Part shown: positions 9,901 to 17,348 of the stretch, piece by piece
Numbering within the stretch: the stretch's first letter is position 1
Layout: each line of letters opens with the position of its first letter
Assembly (NCBI RefSeq): GCF_011694815.1
Contig: NZ_CP050177.1
Coordinates: forward strand, 2,841,001 to 2,905,000
DNA: 64,000 nt
Reading direction: 5' to 3'
DNA from: Streptomyces liangshanensis
GTDB taxonomy: Bacteria; Actinomycetota; Actinomycetes; Streptomycetales; Streptomycetaceae
Notes under the pieces: model-generated
The model's input: only the letters and a program-made list of their open reading frames with translations
Told to the model about the DNA's origin: nothing
Database searches by the model: none
Made by a program: the position numbers and the translations under genes

Positions 9901-10233
9901 TTGTGCGACGAGGCGACGGCGCTCTTCACGTCGTACGACGACCGGCGCGGCGCGGACTGGTCACGCTTCCTGCGCTGCACACTGCTGCCCTACGCGTCGG
10001 CGGGGGGCGTCGAGGTGGGGTCCGTGGTCGCCGAACAGGAACTCGCCGAACTGGCGGCGGCGCGCCACCCGACCCGCGACGGCAAGCTGGAGGACTGCGC
10101 GGAGGCCTTCGCGGTGGTGCTGGACCGCGGCATCACCCTGGAGGCCGGCTGGCAGGCGTGGCGCCTGGGCATGATCCCCAACCGCCACGCGCGCGAGGTA
10201 ATGGGCGTCCCGGTGGAGACAGCCCACCCCTGA
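6979..10233 (+). CDS. Membrane-associated STAND NTPase with NB-ARC-like and TPR domains
   Basis: About 1084 residues from the ATG at 6979, chosen because GAGGGGGA lies 6-7 bases ahead; an ATG 18 bases earlier has no such site. Domains in order: a charged N-terminal helical region (1-75); an Ala-rich hydrophobic hairpin likely to span the membrane (about 80-125); NTPase domain with P-loop GEPGSGRT (250-257), LPVTVVLDDASDP as Walker B and CGGLPLALRIAG, the NB-ARC GLPLAL motif; a winged-helix region; then tetratricopeptide repeats from about residue 590 to the end. Family knowledge: STAND proteins use the repeats to sense a ligand and oligomerise. Odd: the P-loop has Arg where Lys is expected. 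No signalling effector is recognisable other than the membrane hairpin. Confidence 0.8.
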   Translation: MRESHRAEAERLLVRAVEEEVRRSGGRVDAGALLGRGRDALDSLAAGAEEEYAAYVRALDAERQGRPELSARFSRQALGTPALITAVAAAAAIGADVALGTAAATALSAGAVVAVAGAATTVARVTASHWPAAHRQAAAAGQPGGAEQLRLQWLTALEVRAIRPFLDQQRVLTSATRSTTKKPAVAPSLRGGDRSAAARRRSVLEQSFGHLPQPEGPFAGRRAHMAQIAQWVHAARVSTETKPTVVVLHGEPGSGRTALAVRAAHQLKDQFRGACVVDLRDGSGTGGASEAPLPTRDALLHLLNRLGAPREQLLFRERSSAEQQVRRLAELYHQHLTGLPVTVVLDDASDPEQIRTLVPERSDSLVLVTARQPIELPADVPAWVHQLPVEALDTVGAEELLREAAAHSAESAAAPYDSQSTDLVRELCGGLPLALRIAGSSLGARSTQQLAAELSVAGRGVGAVERALWLRYNDQNEQTRTLLRRLALAGRASLGAAAAAALLGTDEQEAGQRLVALSRAGLIDHVRSGRYRLHDAVRIFAYARLLDEEEASDRTAAQERLIRNYGQLAASVIRLVDGKTSTRADLFRTAAGAHGFTSLDAALRWLDDESSFITATLRHAEGVDQGAVLNLLGALCDYCLLRGDLYRLGEISELTQAVDQGLLVRSVQWRTGIAARQLGELDKARTTLTSVVDLYREAQHESGAALALCSLGITLHHQGNLTEASAKLREALDLQSAKELAGDRAWTLHALAAVERDRANLAEALTLLSTALVLHRENESVHGEAWSHFQLGQVCLRMGDVPRAESELRTASDLYGRTQDRRGEAWALTQLARAKLVDGEPAPAAGQLREALARHRENEDARGEAWTLYYLGQALEESGEPGQAVRELERARTMFSRMRDVYGLACARHHSGRVTRDQQADRTGNLRNSGFARQLLVDARADFRRIGVAHGEAWTCLELAVIDAGNNRAAQALQLCDEATALFTSYDDRRGADWSRFLRCTLLPYASAGGVEVGSVVAEQELAELAAARHPTRDGKLEDCAEAFAVVLDRGITLEAGWQAWRLGMIPNRHAREVMGVPVETAHP

Positions 10234-10590
10234 CGGGGTCCGGCACGGGCGGCGCGACGGTACGGGGCGTACGGGGCCTGCCTGTACGAGCCGGGCGCCG
10301 GCTGCGGGGCGACGGTACGGGTCACGCGTTGGCGGCGGCGCGGCAGCCCGGGGGCCGTACCCCTCATGGCGCGGCGGAGCCGGGGCCGTGCCCCTTACGA
10401 CGCGGCGGGGCCGCGGGCCGGGGCGGCGGCCCGCCAGCCTCGGGGCGGACCCCCCGGCGACGAAGCGCGGCCGCAGGCCTGGGGCGTGCCCCTGATCGCG
10501 GGCCTAGGCCGCCTCGTCGTGGCGGCCGCTCGGGCGCCTGGGCGCCTCGGGTGGGCCGGGGGGCGGAGGCGGGCGGCGGGCCGCCCCCGG
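10234..10590. other. Gene-free GC-rich convergent interval
   Basis: 357 bases between the STAND gene and the oppositely oriented small membrane gene. It is extremely G-rich on the plus strand with repeated GGGGCG/GTACGG words. No supported reading frame, tRNA or clean terminator hairpin was found; open frames here are composition artefacts. It marks the junction between the accessory left arm and the conserved core. Confidence 0.5.
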
Positions 10591-10857
10591 CTAGTTCTTG
10601 CCGGGCGTGGACGCCCGTCCCGGCACCCGGTCCGTCGGGGTGCCCGCTGTTGCCGTTGCTCGCGCCGGGGGCTCCGGGGCCTCCTTGAAGTCGACCTTTC
10701 CCATGTGGCGGTTCATCGACTTCATCAGCCACCACAGCCCCGCCGCCATCACCGCGAAGACGACGAAGCCGAGAACACCGGGAGTCACCTTGTTCTCGTC
10801 CAGCTCGGCCGCGAGAACAACGTGTGTCACTGCCTGGGTCGCATACATATCAGGCAT
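10591..10857 (-). CDS. Small single-pass membrane protein downstream of mca
   Basis: 88 residues. Its ATG at 10857 overlaps the mca stop by 8 bases, so it is read from the mca message; an alternative ATG lies three codons in. Seen: a short N-terminal segment, one strong hydrophobic helix VLGFVVFAVMAAGLWWLMK (about 28-46), then a basic, Pro/Thr-rich tail. No known domain recognised. The tight linkage to mca suggests a role connected with mycothiol or export of its mercapturates, but that is only inference. Confidence 0.8.
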   Translation of the reverse strand: MPDMYATQAVTHVVLAAELDENKVTPGVLGFVVFAVMAAGLWWLMKSMNRHMGKVDFKEAPEPPARATATAGTPTDRVPGRASTPGKN

Positions 10858-11731
10858 TGTCGCGGATGCCCGCGAAGAGGTCGCTCTCGGGGAGGGATGT
10901 ATCGACGTGCGACTTCGCGAGCTCGTACTCCTCGGTCGGCCAGACCTCCTTCTGGAGATCCATCGGTACCCGGAACCAGCCCCCCTCCGGGTCGATCTGC
11001 GTGGCGTGCGCGATCAGCGCCTTGTCACGGGTCTCGAAGAACTCCGAGCACGGGACGTGCGTGGTCAGGGTCCGCGGCTCGCGCTCGAAGTCGTCCCAGC
11101 GCTTCAGCCAGTCCTCGTACGGCGACTCCATGCCGCGGGCGAGCAGCGCCTCGTGCAGCGCGACCGTCCGGGGGAGGTTGAAGCCCTGGTTGTAGTAGAG
11201 CTTCTGCGGCTGCCAGGCGGGGCCGAACTCCGCCTCGGGGTACTTCTCGGTGTTCGCCGCGTCGTCGAACGCGATCATCGAGATCTTGTGGGTCATGATG
11301 TGGTCCGGGTGCGGGTACCCGCCGTTCTCGTCGTAGGTCGTGATGACCTGCGGCCGGAACGAGCGGACCAGCCGGACGAGCCGTCCCGCCGCCTCGTCCT
11401 CGTCCTCCAGCGCGAAGCAGCCCTCGGGCAGCGGCGGCAGCGGTTCGCCCTCGGGCAGCCCGGAGTCGACGAAGCCGAGCCACTCCTGCTCGACGCCGAG
11501 GATGTCGCGCGCCTCGTCCATCTCCTTCTTGCGGACCTCGTGGATGTGCTCCTCGATGTAGGAGTCACCCTGGAGCTTGGGGTTGAGGATGGAGCCGCGC
11601 TCGCCGCCGGTGCAGGTCACGACCAGCACGTCCACCCCCTCGGACACGTACTTGGCCATGGTGGCCGCACCCTTGCTCGACTCGTCGTCGGGGTGGGCGT
11701 GGACGGCCATCAGTCGCAGCTGGTCAGTCAA
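10850..11731 (-). CDS. mca: Mycothiol S-conjugate amidase
   Basis: 293 residues, the usual Mca length, when started at the TTG at 11731 (GAGGATCGAG ahead); the longer in-frame extension is not conserved-looking. Seen: the GlcNAc-PI de-N-acetylase fold with the zinc motif AHPDDESS (12-19), TGGERGS, and YPHPDH further on. Reaction: cleaves mycothiol S-conjugates to a mercapturic acid and GlcN-Ins, detoxifying electrophiles and antibiotics in the cytosol. HPDDE with a Gln/His-rich C-terminal part favours Mca over the deacetylase MshB. Divergent from the DUF4307 gene with 97 bases between starts. Confidence 0.95.
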   Translation of the reverse strand: MTDQLRLMAVHAHPDDESSKGAATMAKYVSEGVDVLVVTCTGGERGSILNPKLQGDSYIEEHIHEVRKKEMDEARDILGVEQEWLGFVDSGLPEGEPLPPLPEGCFALEDEDEAAGRLVRLVRSFRPQVITTYDENGGYPHPDHIMTHKISMIAFDDAANTEKYPEAEFGPAWQPQKLYYNQGFNLPRTVALHEALLARGMESPYEDWLKRWDDFEREPRTLTTHVPCSEFFETRDKALIAHATQIDPEGGWFRVPMDLQKEVWPTEEYELAKSHVDTSLPESDLFAGIRDNA

Positions 11732-11828
11732 GACTCGATCCTCAGTGATTCGTCGCATCAGGCGGCTTCTATAGTGACGGATATCGGGGGGAGGAAATTC
11801 CGGCCGCCCGACTCCGAGAGGAACGACC

Positions 11829-12230
11829 ATGGCTGTGGTACGCGAGCGGCTCCCCCAGGGACGCTACGGCCGCTCGGCCGACGAGCGCGCCGACCGCCGC
11901 CTCATGATCACCGGCGCTGTCCTCGGGGCGCTCGCGGTGGCCCTGCTCGGCTGGTACGGATACCACTCCATCGCCGGGCAGAGTGTGTCCGGGGAACTCA
12001 TCAAGTTCAAGCGCGTTTCCGCCTCCTCCGTCGAGGCGCACCTGGAGGTCCGCAAGAGGAGCGGTGCCACCGGCACCTGCACCCTGCGCTCCCTCGCGGA
12101 GGACGGCACCGAGGTCGGCCGCAAGGACGTCCGCTTCACCAAGGGCGAGACGCGGGTCGACGAGATCGTCACGATCAGGACGACGGAGAGCGCCACCGCC
12201 ACGGAACTCGTGGGCTGCACGACCGACTGA
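11829..12230 (+). CDS. DUF4307 membrane-anchored protein
   Basis: 133 residues, ATG at 11829 preceded by GAGAGGAA. Seen: a basic N-terminus (RERLPQGRYGRS), one transmembrane helix at about 26-45 (ITGAVLGALAVALLGWYGYH), and an extracytoplasmic beta-rich domain with two Cys (CTL... and ...VGCTTD) that could pair. This is the pattern of DUF4307, a conserved actinobacterial family next to mca; its function is unknown. Lies head-to-head with mca, so the two may share a control region. Confidence 0.85.
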   Translation: MAVVRERLPQGRYGRSADERADRRLMITGAVLGALAVALLGWYGYHSIAGQSVSGELIKFKRVSASSVEAHLEVRKRSGATGTCTLRSLAEDGTEVGRKDVRFTKGETRVDEIVTIRTTESATATELVGCTTD

Positions 12231-12497
12231 GGCGCGGGGGGCGCCGGCCCCCCGCCGACCGGGTCGGCCCGGGTCGGCCCGGGCCGCCAGAGCCGCCGAC
12301 AGGGCCGCAGGCCCCGCGACAGCCCGTTTCGACCCACCGCACCTTGCCCCTCTGACCTGCGGTGATGTATTTCTGATGGCATTCGTCCTCCCCCTCCCGC
12401 CGCGAAATTGTTAGGCTCGTGGTTTCGCCCCACCGAGAAGGCACAATCTTCTGGGTAGGGCGTTGCTTTGTATTCCCAGTACCTACGAGGAGCACCT

Positions 12498-12995
12498 GTG
12501 ACCCAGACCAGCGAGAACGTGACCTGGCTCACCCAGGACGCGTACAACCAGCTGAAGGCCGAGCTGGACTACCTGTCTGGTCCCGCCCGCACCGAGATCG
12601 CCAAGAAGATCGAGGCTGCTCGCGAGGAGGGCGACCTGCGGGAGAACGGCGGGTACCACGCGGCCAAGGAAGAGCAGGGCAAGCAGGAGCTCCGGGTCCG
12701 CCAGCTGACCCAGCTCCTCCAGAAGGCGAAGGTCGGCGAGGCCCCCGCGGACGACGGGGTGGTCGAGCCGGGCATGGTCGTGACCATCGCGTTCGACGGC
12801 GACGCCGACGACACGGTGACCTTCCTCATGGCGTCGCGTGAATACGCGAGCGCCGACATCGAGACGTACTCCCCGCAGTCCCCCCTGGGCTCGGGCGTGA
12901 ACGGCAAGAAGGTCGGCGACGACGCGGAGTACGAGCTGCCCAACGGCAAGAAGGCCGCGGTGAAGATCCTCGCGGCCAAGCCGTACCAGGGCTGA
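12498..12995 (+). CDS. greA: Transcription elongation factor GreA
   Basis: 165 residues, GTG at 12498 behind GAGGAG. Seen: an N-terminal coiled-coil (WLTQDAYNQLKAELDYL to about residue 80) carrying the acidic tip motif EEGDLRENGGYHAAKE, with the D and E that stimulate RNA cleavage by polymerase, followed by a C-terminal FKBP-like domain ending SPLGSGVNGKKVGDDAEYELPNG. Role: binds in the RNA polymerase secondary channel and rescues backtracked complexes. Monocistronic, with a strong hairpin immediately after the stop. The tail differs slightly from the proteobacterial sequence, as usual in actinobacteria. Confidence 0.96.
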   Translation: MTQTSENVTWLTQDAYNQLKAELDYLSGPARTEIAKKIEAAREEGDLRENGGYHAAKEEQGKQELRVRQLTQLLQKAKVGEAPADDGVVEPGMVVTIAFDGDADDTVTFLMASREYASADIETYSPQSPLGSGVNGKKVGDDAEYELPNGKKAAVKILAAKPYQG

Positions 12996-13011
12996 GCGCG
13001 ACACGAACGCG

Positions 13012-13058
13012 AGCAGGGCCTTACCGCGTCACACGAGGTGACGGGGCAAGGCCCTGCT
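13012..13058. terminator. Bidirectional-looking terminator after greA
   Basis: An 11-bp perfect stem, AGCAGGGCCTT (13012-13022) against AAGGCCCTGCT (13048-13058), with an inner GTCAC/GTGAC stem in the loop. It sits between convergent greA and the ABC permease gene. No U-run, as is usual in Streptomyces. Confidence 0.85.
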
Positions 13059-13098
13059 GTGCGTACGGGGTCGGGCTCGCGGCCGGCGCGGACCCGCC

Positions 13099-13962
13099 TC
13101 AGACCGACGCGGAGCGGTACTTCCGTACGGCCAGCGTCCGGAACACCACGATGATCAGGATCGACCAGACCACCGAGGCCCAGACCGGGTGCTCCATCGG
13201 CCACGCCTGCGACGTCGAGACGCCCGGGTTCCCGAACAGCACGCGGCAGGCCTGCACGGTCGCGCTGAACGGATTCCAGTCGGCGATGTGCCGCAGCCAG
13301 GGCGTCATCTGGCTGGAGTCCACGAAGGCGTTCGAGATGAACGTGACGGGGAACAGCCAGATGATGCCGCCCGAGGTGGCCGCCTCGGGCGTCCGTACGG
13401 ACAGACCGATGAGCGCGCCGATCCAGGTGAAGGCGTACCCCAGCAGGAGCAGCAGACCGAAGGCGCCCAGGACCCGTCCGAAGTTGGTCGGTTCCGCGGA
13501 GCCGGTGCGCCAGCCCACGATCAGGGCGACGATCGCCAGCACGAGCAGCGTGATGCAGGTCTGTACGAGGTCGGCGACGGTACGGCCCGTCATCACCGCG
13601 CCCCGGGCCATCGGCAGGGAGCGGAACCGGTCGACGAGCCCCTTCTGCATGTCGTCCGCGATGCCGGCCGCCGATCCGGCGGTGGCGAAGGTGACGGTCT
13701 GCGCGAAGATCCCGGCCATCAGGAAGTCCTTGTAGACCTGGGGGCTGGTGCTGTTGCCGACCTTGATGGACCCGCCGAAGACGTACGTGAAGAGGACCAC
13801 GAACATCACCGGCTGGATGATCCCGAACAGGACCACCTCGGGGATGCGGGTCATCCGGATCAGGTTCCGGCGGGCGATGACCAGGGAGTCCCCGGCCGAC
13901 TGGATGATCCCGCCGCGCGGCCGGGGGGCCGTGGTCCGCGGCGCGTCGCTGGTGATGCTCAC
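13099..13962 (-). CDS. DrrB-type ABC-2 transporter permease
   Basis: 287 residues. Seen: a cytoplasmic N-terminus, about six membrane helices, and the ABC-2 family pattern: ARRNLIRMTRIPEVVLFGIIQPVMFVVLF, DDMQKGLVDRFRSLPMARGAV, and a PFSATVQACR segment near the end. It overlaps the upstream ATPase gene by 4 bases (ATGA), so the two subunits are made together. Family role: pumps a hydrophobic drug or antibiotic outward; DrrB exports daunorubicin. The substrate is not evident, and no biosynthetic cluster adjoins, so self-defence against foreign compounds is the simplest idea. Confidence 0.9.
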   Translation of the reverse strand: MSITSDAPRTTAPRPRGGIIQSAGDSLVIARRNLIRMTRIPEVVLFGIIQPVMFVVLFTYVFGGSIKVGNSTSPQVYKDFLMAGIFAQTVTFATAGSAAGIADDMQKGLVDRFRSLPMARGAVMTGRTVADLVQTCITLLVLAIVALIVGWRTGSAEPTNFGRVLGAFGLLLLLGYAFTWIGALIGLSVRTPEAATSGGIIWLFPVTFISNAFVDSSQMTPWLRHIADWNPFSATVQACRVLFGNPGVSTSQAWPMEHPVWASVVWSILIIVVFRTLAVRKYRSASV

Positions 13963-15062
13963 TTCCCGGCCTCCTTGGCGGTGATGTCACTCTTTCCGGG
14001 GACGTCCCGGCCGGGCCCGCCGTCGTCGGCGCCGCCCTTTCCGGCGTCCTCGCGGCCGCCCTTCCCCGCGCCCTTGCCGCCGCCTCCACCGTTCTCGGGC
14101 TCCGCCTTCGCGCCCTCGGCCGCGTGGCCGGTGAGCGAGATGAAGACGTCGTCCAGGGTCGGGCGGCGCAGCCCGATGTCGTCGATCTCGACGCCCCGGC
14201 TGTCCAGCTCCCTGATGACCTCGGCGAGCAGCTTGGCCCCGCCGGTGACGGGGACGGTCAGCTTGCGGGTGTGCTCGGCGACCGCCACCAGTTCCTCGCC
14301 GCCCTTGCCGAAGCCGGCCAGGACCGTGCGGGTGGGCGCGATCTGGGCCTGTTCGTGGACGACGACCTCCACGCGCTCGCCGCCGGTCTGGGCCTTGAGC
14401 TGGTCGGCGGTGCCGCGCGCGATGACCTGGCCGTGGTCGATGACGCAGATGTCGTGGGCGAGGTGGTCGGCCTCTTCCAGGTACTGGGTGGTGAGCAGCA
14501 GGGTCGTACCGCCCGCCACCAACTCCTGGATGATGCCCCACAGTTGCTGGCGGTTGCGCGGGTCGAGTCCGGTGGTCGGCTCGTCCATGAACATCACGGG
14601 CGGCGAGACCACGAGCGCGGCGGCGAGGTCGAGCCGGCGGCGCATGCCGCCCGAGTAGGTCTTGGTCGTACGGTCGGCGGCGTCGGTGAGGTTGAAGCGC
14701 TCCAGCAGCTCGTCCGCGCGGGCCTTCGCGGCCTTGGAACGCATCTGGTAGAGCTGCCCGACCATCCGCAGGTTCTCGCGGCCCGTCAGGTACTCGTCGA
14801 CGGCGGCGAACTGTCCGGACAGGCCGATGGACCTGCGGACCTCGTTCGGGTACTTCACGACGTCGATGCCCGCGACCTCGGCGCGGCCGCTGTCGGGCTG
14901 GAGGAGGGTGGTGAGGACCCGTACGGCGGTGGTCTTGCCCGCGCCGTTGGGGCCGAGGAGCCCGAGGACCGTGCCTTCAGGGACGTCGAGATCGACGCCG
15001 TCCAGAGCTCGTACGTCGCCGAAAGTCTTTACCAGGCCTTCGGCGTAGATGGCGCCTGGCAT
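13959..15062 (-). CDS. DrrA-type ABC transporter ATP-binding protein
   Basis: 367 residues. Seen: Walker A GPNGAGKTT (36-44), signature YSGGMRRRLDLAAAL, Walker B VMFMDEPTTGLDP, and the DrrA-family DUF4162 part with the LRRPTLDDVFISLTGH motif near residue 305. Works with the permease encoded next as a drug exporter. Odd: after the DrrA end, the protein carries about 50 extra residues of Gly/Lys/Asp-rich low complexity. Expression probably comes from the promoter at 15186-15214, whose spacer is a palindrome. Confidence 0.93.
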   Translation of the reverse strand: MPGAIYAEGLVKTFGDVRALDGVDLDVPEGTVLGLLGPNGAGKTTAVRVLTTLLQPDSGRAEVAGIDVVKYPNEVRRSIGLSGQFAAVDEYLTGRENLRMVGQLYQMRSKAAKARADELLERFNLTDAADRTTKTYSGGMRRRLDLAAALVVSPPVMFMDEPTTGLDPRNRQQLWGIIQELVAGGTTLLLTTQYLEEADHLAHDICVIDHGQVIARGTADQLKAQTGGERVEVVVHEQAQIAPTRTVLAGFGKGGEELVAVAEHTRKLTVPVTGGAKLLAEVIRELDSRGVEIDDIGLRRPTLDDVFISLTGHAAEGAKAEPENGGGGGKGAGKGGREDAGKGGADDGGPGRDVPGKSDITAKEAGK

Positions 15063-15185
15063 GTGGGTTCTCCCGAGTGGCGGTGAGGGTGTCGGTGCGC
15101 TGCGCTGCGTACGCAGAGCCTATGGCGACCCGCCCGTCGGCGCCCGGAATATCCCGGGTCCTGACGGAACGGGGTCAGGGCCGGA

Positions 15186-15214
15186 ACACTAACGCGATAT
15201 ATCGCGAGTCACAA
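15186..15214 (-). promoter_or_regulatory. Promoter of the drrAB-like operon with palindromic operator in the spacer
   Basis: On the minus strand: -35 TTGTGA (15214-15209), 17-base spacer, -10 TAGTGT (15191-15186). The spacer is largely the perfect 14-bp palindrome CGCGATATATCGCG (15193-15206), extended by flanking near-symmetry. A repressor bound here would block polymerase directly. The leader to the ATPase start is about 115 bases. PadR- or TetR-like regulators often use such AT-centred palindromes, but none is encoded next door, so the regulator is unknown. Confidence 0.7.
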
Positions 15215-15320
15215 GCGGTTCCGGCACATCGGCGGGAGCCGGCCACACCGGACGCCGGCCACACCCGACGCCGACCGTGCCGGACGCCGGGAAGCCCCGC
15301 GATCCCCGCCCGCCCCCGCG

Positions 15321-16562
15321 TCAGCCGAGAATGGTGTACCCCGCCGCCCGCAACGCCTGGGCAACCGCCGCGCAGTGCGCGGCCCCCTTCGTCTCCAGGT
15401 GCAGTTCGACGTCCGCCTCCGTCAGCCCCAGCTTCGGATCGGTCCGTACGTGACCCACGTCCAGCACGTTCGCGTCGGCGACCGACAGCACCCCCAGCAT
15501 CGTCGCGAGCGCGCCCGGCCGGTCCGTCACCCGCAGCCGCAGGCTCAGGTAGCGCCCGGCCGCCGCCATGCCGTGCCGCAGGATCCGCTGCATCAGCAAC
15601 GGGTCCACGTTGCCGCCCGACAGCACCGCGACCACCGGCCCCCGGAACGCCTCCGGCGCGCTCAGCAGCGCCGCCACCGGGCTCGCCCCGGCCGGCTCCA
15701 CCACCATCTTGGCCCGCTCCAGGCACAGCAGCAGCGCACTCGACAGCTCGTCCTCGGAGACCGTACGGATCTCGTCCACCAGCTCCCGCACCAACGGGAA
15801 CGTCAGGTCGCCGGGGCGGCCCACCTTGATGCCGTCCGCCATCGTCTGCTGCGACCCGATCGTCATCGGCCGGCCCGCCCTGAGCGACGGCGGGAACGCG
15901 GCCGCGCCCTCCGCCTGGACACCGATCACCTTCACGTCGGGGCGCAGCGCCTTCACCGCGAGCGCGATGCCCGAGACGAGCCCGCCGCCGCCGAGGCCGA
16001 CGACGATCGTCCGTACCTCGGGGACCTGCTCCAGGATCTCCAGGCCGACCGTGCCCTGGCCGGCGATGATGTCCGGGTGGTCGAAGGGGTGGATGAAGAC
16101 CGCGCCCGTCTCGTACGCGTACTCCTCCGCGGCGGCCAGCGTCTCGTCCACGACCTGGCCGTGCAGCCGCACGTCGGCGCCGTACTCCCGGGTCGCCGCG
16201 ACCTTCGGCAGCGGCGCGGCCAGCGGCATGAACACCGTCGACCGGACCCCCAGCAGCGTGGAGGCGAGGGCGACACCCTGCGCGTGATTGCCCGCGCTGG
16301 CCGCGACCACCCCGGCCGCGCGCTCCTCCGGGGAGAGCCCGGCGATCCGCACGTACGCGCCCCGCAGCTTGAAGGAACCCGTCCGCTGGAGGTTCTCGCA
16401 CTTGAACAGGACCGGGGCGCCGACCAGTTCGGTCAGGTGCCGGCTGCCTTCGACGGGGGTGGTCCTGGCCACGCCCGAGAGCATCTTCTGCGCCCCCCGG
16501 ATGTCGTCGAGGATCACGGTGCGCGCGGGGCCGGGGGTGAAACGGGACGGACCGAAGCTCAT
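15321..16562 (-). CDS. ilvA: Threonine ammonia-lyase (threonine dehydratase) with ACT domain
   Basis: 413 residues, ATG at 16562. Seen: the PLP lysine in RTGSFKLRGAY (K65), the cofactor-phosphate loop GLGGGGLVSG, ASAGNHAQG, and SGGNVD near residue 315; residues from about 335 form one ACT domain (LRVTDRPGALATML...). Reaction: L-threonine to 2-oxobutanoate and ammonia, the first step to isoleucine, and in Streptomyces also a source of propionyl-type precursors. One ACT domain and ~400 residues fit the shorter class rather than the two-ACT E. coli IlvA. Single gene, divergent from the MarR gene. Confidence 0.94.
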   Translation of the reverse strand: MSFGPSRFTPGPARTVILDDIRGAQKMLSGVARTTPVEGSRHLTELVGAPVLFKCENLQRTGSFKLRGAYVRIAGLSPEERAAGVVAASAGNHAQGVALASTLLGVRSTVFMPLAAPLPKVAATREYGADVRLHGQVVDETLAAAEEYAYETGAVFIHPFDHPDIIAGQGTVGLEILEQVPEVRTIVVGLGGGGLVSGIALAVKALRPDVKVIGVQAEGAAAFPPSLRAGRPMTIGSQQTMADGIKVGRPGDLTFPLVRELVDEIRTVSEDELSSALLLCLERAKMVVEPAGASPVAALLSAPEAFRGPVVAVLSGGNVDPLLMQRILRHGMAAAGRYLSLRLRVTDRPGALATMLGVLSVADANVLDVGHVRTDPKLGLTEADVELHLETKGAAHCAAVAQALRAAGYTILG

Positions 16563-16716
16563 GCCTGCCAGTCTCGCAGCTCACCGCCGCGCCGGTGCCG
16601 GATCGCGTCCCGGAACCTGCCCCTGACGACGGGTTTCCGCAGGACAGGTACGGTCCGGGGTGTTGCCGCGTACTCTGTCCCCCACCAACCGACCACCGCA
16701 CGAGAGAGCCCTAGCC

Positions 16717-17289
16717 ATGCCCCCCATTCAGGACATGACTTCCGCTGCGTCGGCCTCCCGGGAGACGGTCACCGAACTTTCGGGCGACGCCGGCCTTCTG
16801 GATGCCCTCCAGCACCAGGTGGCCGTCTTCGCCCGCCGCGCCGAACAGACCCGGCTCGGCGGTATCGGGCAGGTCCGCAACTCGATGGACCGCGCCGCCT
16901 ACCTGCTGCTCAACCGGCTCCACCAGGAAGGCCCGATGGGCGTCAAGGCCCTGGCCGCCGGGATGGGCATCGACTCCTCGACCGTCACCCGCCAGGTCGC
17001 GCCGCTCGTCGACACCGGCCTGGTCAAACGCACCTCGCACCCGGAGGACGGCCGCGCGGTCGTGCTCCAGTTGTCGGCGCGCGGCCAGGCGCGGCTCGAA
17101 GAGGTCCGCTCGTCACGGCGTGAGCTGATGGCGCAGGTCACCGACGGTTGGGCGGCGGAGGAGCGGGAGGCCTTCACCACACTGCTGACCCGGTTCAACG
17201 GCGCTCTGTCGGCCCGTCAGGCCGGACTCCCGCCCGGGGAGGGCGGCCCGTCCGTCGACCCGGAGGAGACGGGTCAGCCGACCCGCTGA
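16717..17289 (+). CDS. MarR-family transcriptional regulator
   Basis: 190 residues from the ATG at 16717 (GAGAGA ahead). Seen: an N-terminal dimerisation region, the winged helix with AAYLLLNRLHQEGPMGVKALAAGMGIDSSTVTRQVAPLVDTGLV, wing with SHPEDGRAVVLQLSARG, then a C-terminal dimerisation helix. The Asp-Gly-Arg wing motif is characteristic. It lies divergent to ilvA and 59 bases ahead of the sigma-like gene. The ligand and targets cannot be inferred. Confidence 0.9.
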   Translation: MPPIQDMTSAASASRETVTELSGDAGLLDALQHQVAVFARRAEQTRLGGIGQVRNSMDRAAYLLLNRLHQEGPMGVKALAAGMGIDSSTVTRQVAPLVDTGLVKRTSHPEDGRAVVLQLSARGQARLEEVRSSRRELMAQVTDGWAAEEREAFTTLLTRFNGALSARQAGLPPGEGGPSVDPEETGQPTR

Positions 17290-17348
17290 CGCCCGGCCGG
17301 GTCGCACCCGACCCGGCCCCGGGCCCGGCGCCGACGGGAACCGCCCTC

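Noticed and set aside
10234..10590. tRNA or integration site at the edge of the accessory left arm
   Set aside because: No cloverleaf, CCA-type end or integrase was found in the interval; the boundary is judged only from composition and content.
10598..12355. Plus-strand frame opposite mca
   Set aside because: It runs antisense through the mca and small membrane genes with no ribosome site and a low-complexity translation.
12400..12497. greA promoter
   Set aside because: A -10-like TAGGCT at 12412 is present, but no acceptable -35 lies at the right distance, so no coordinates are claimed.
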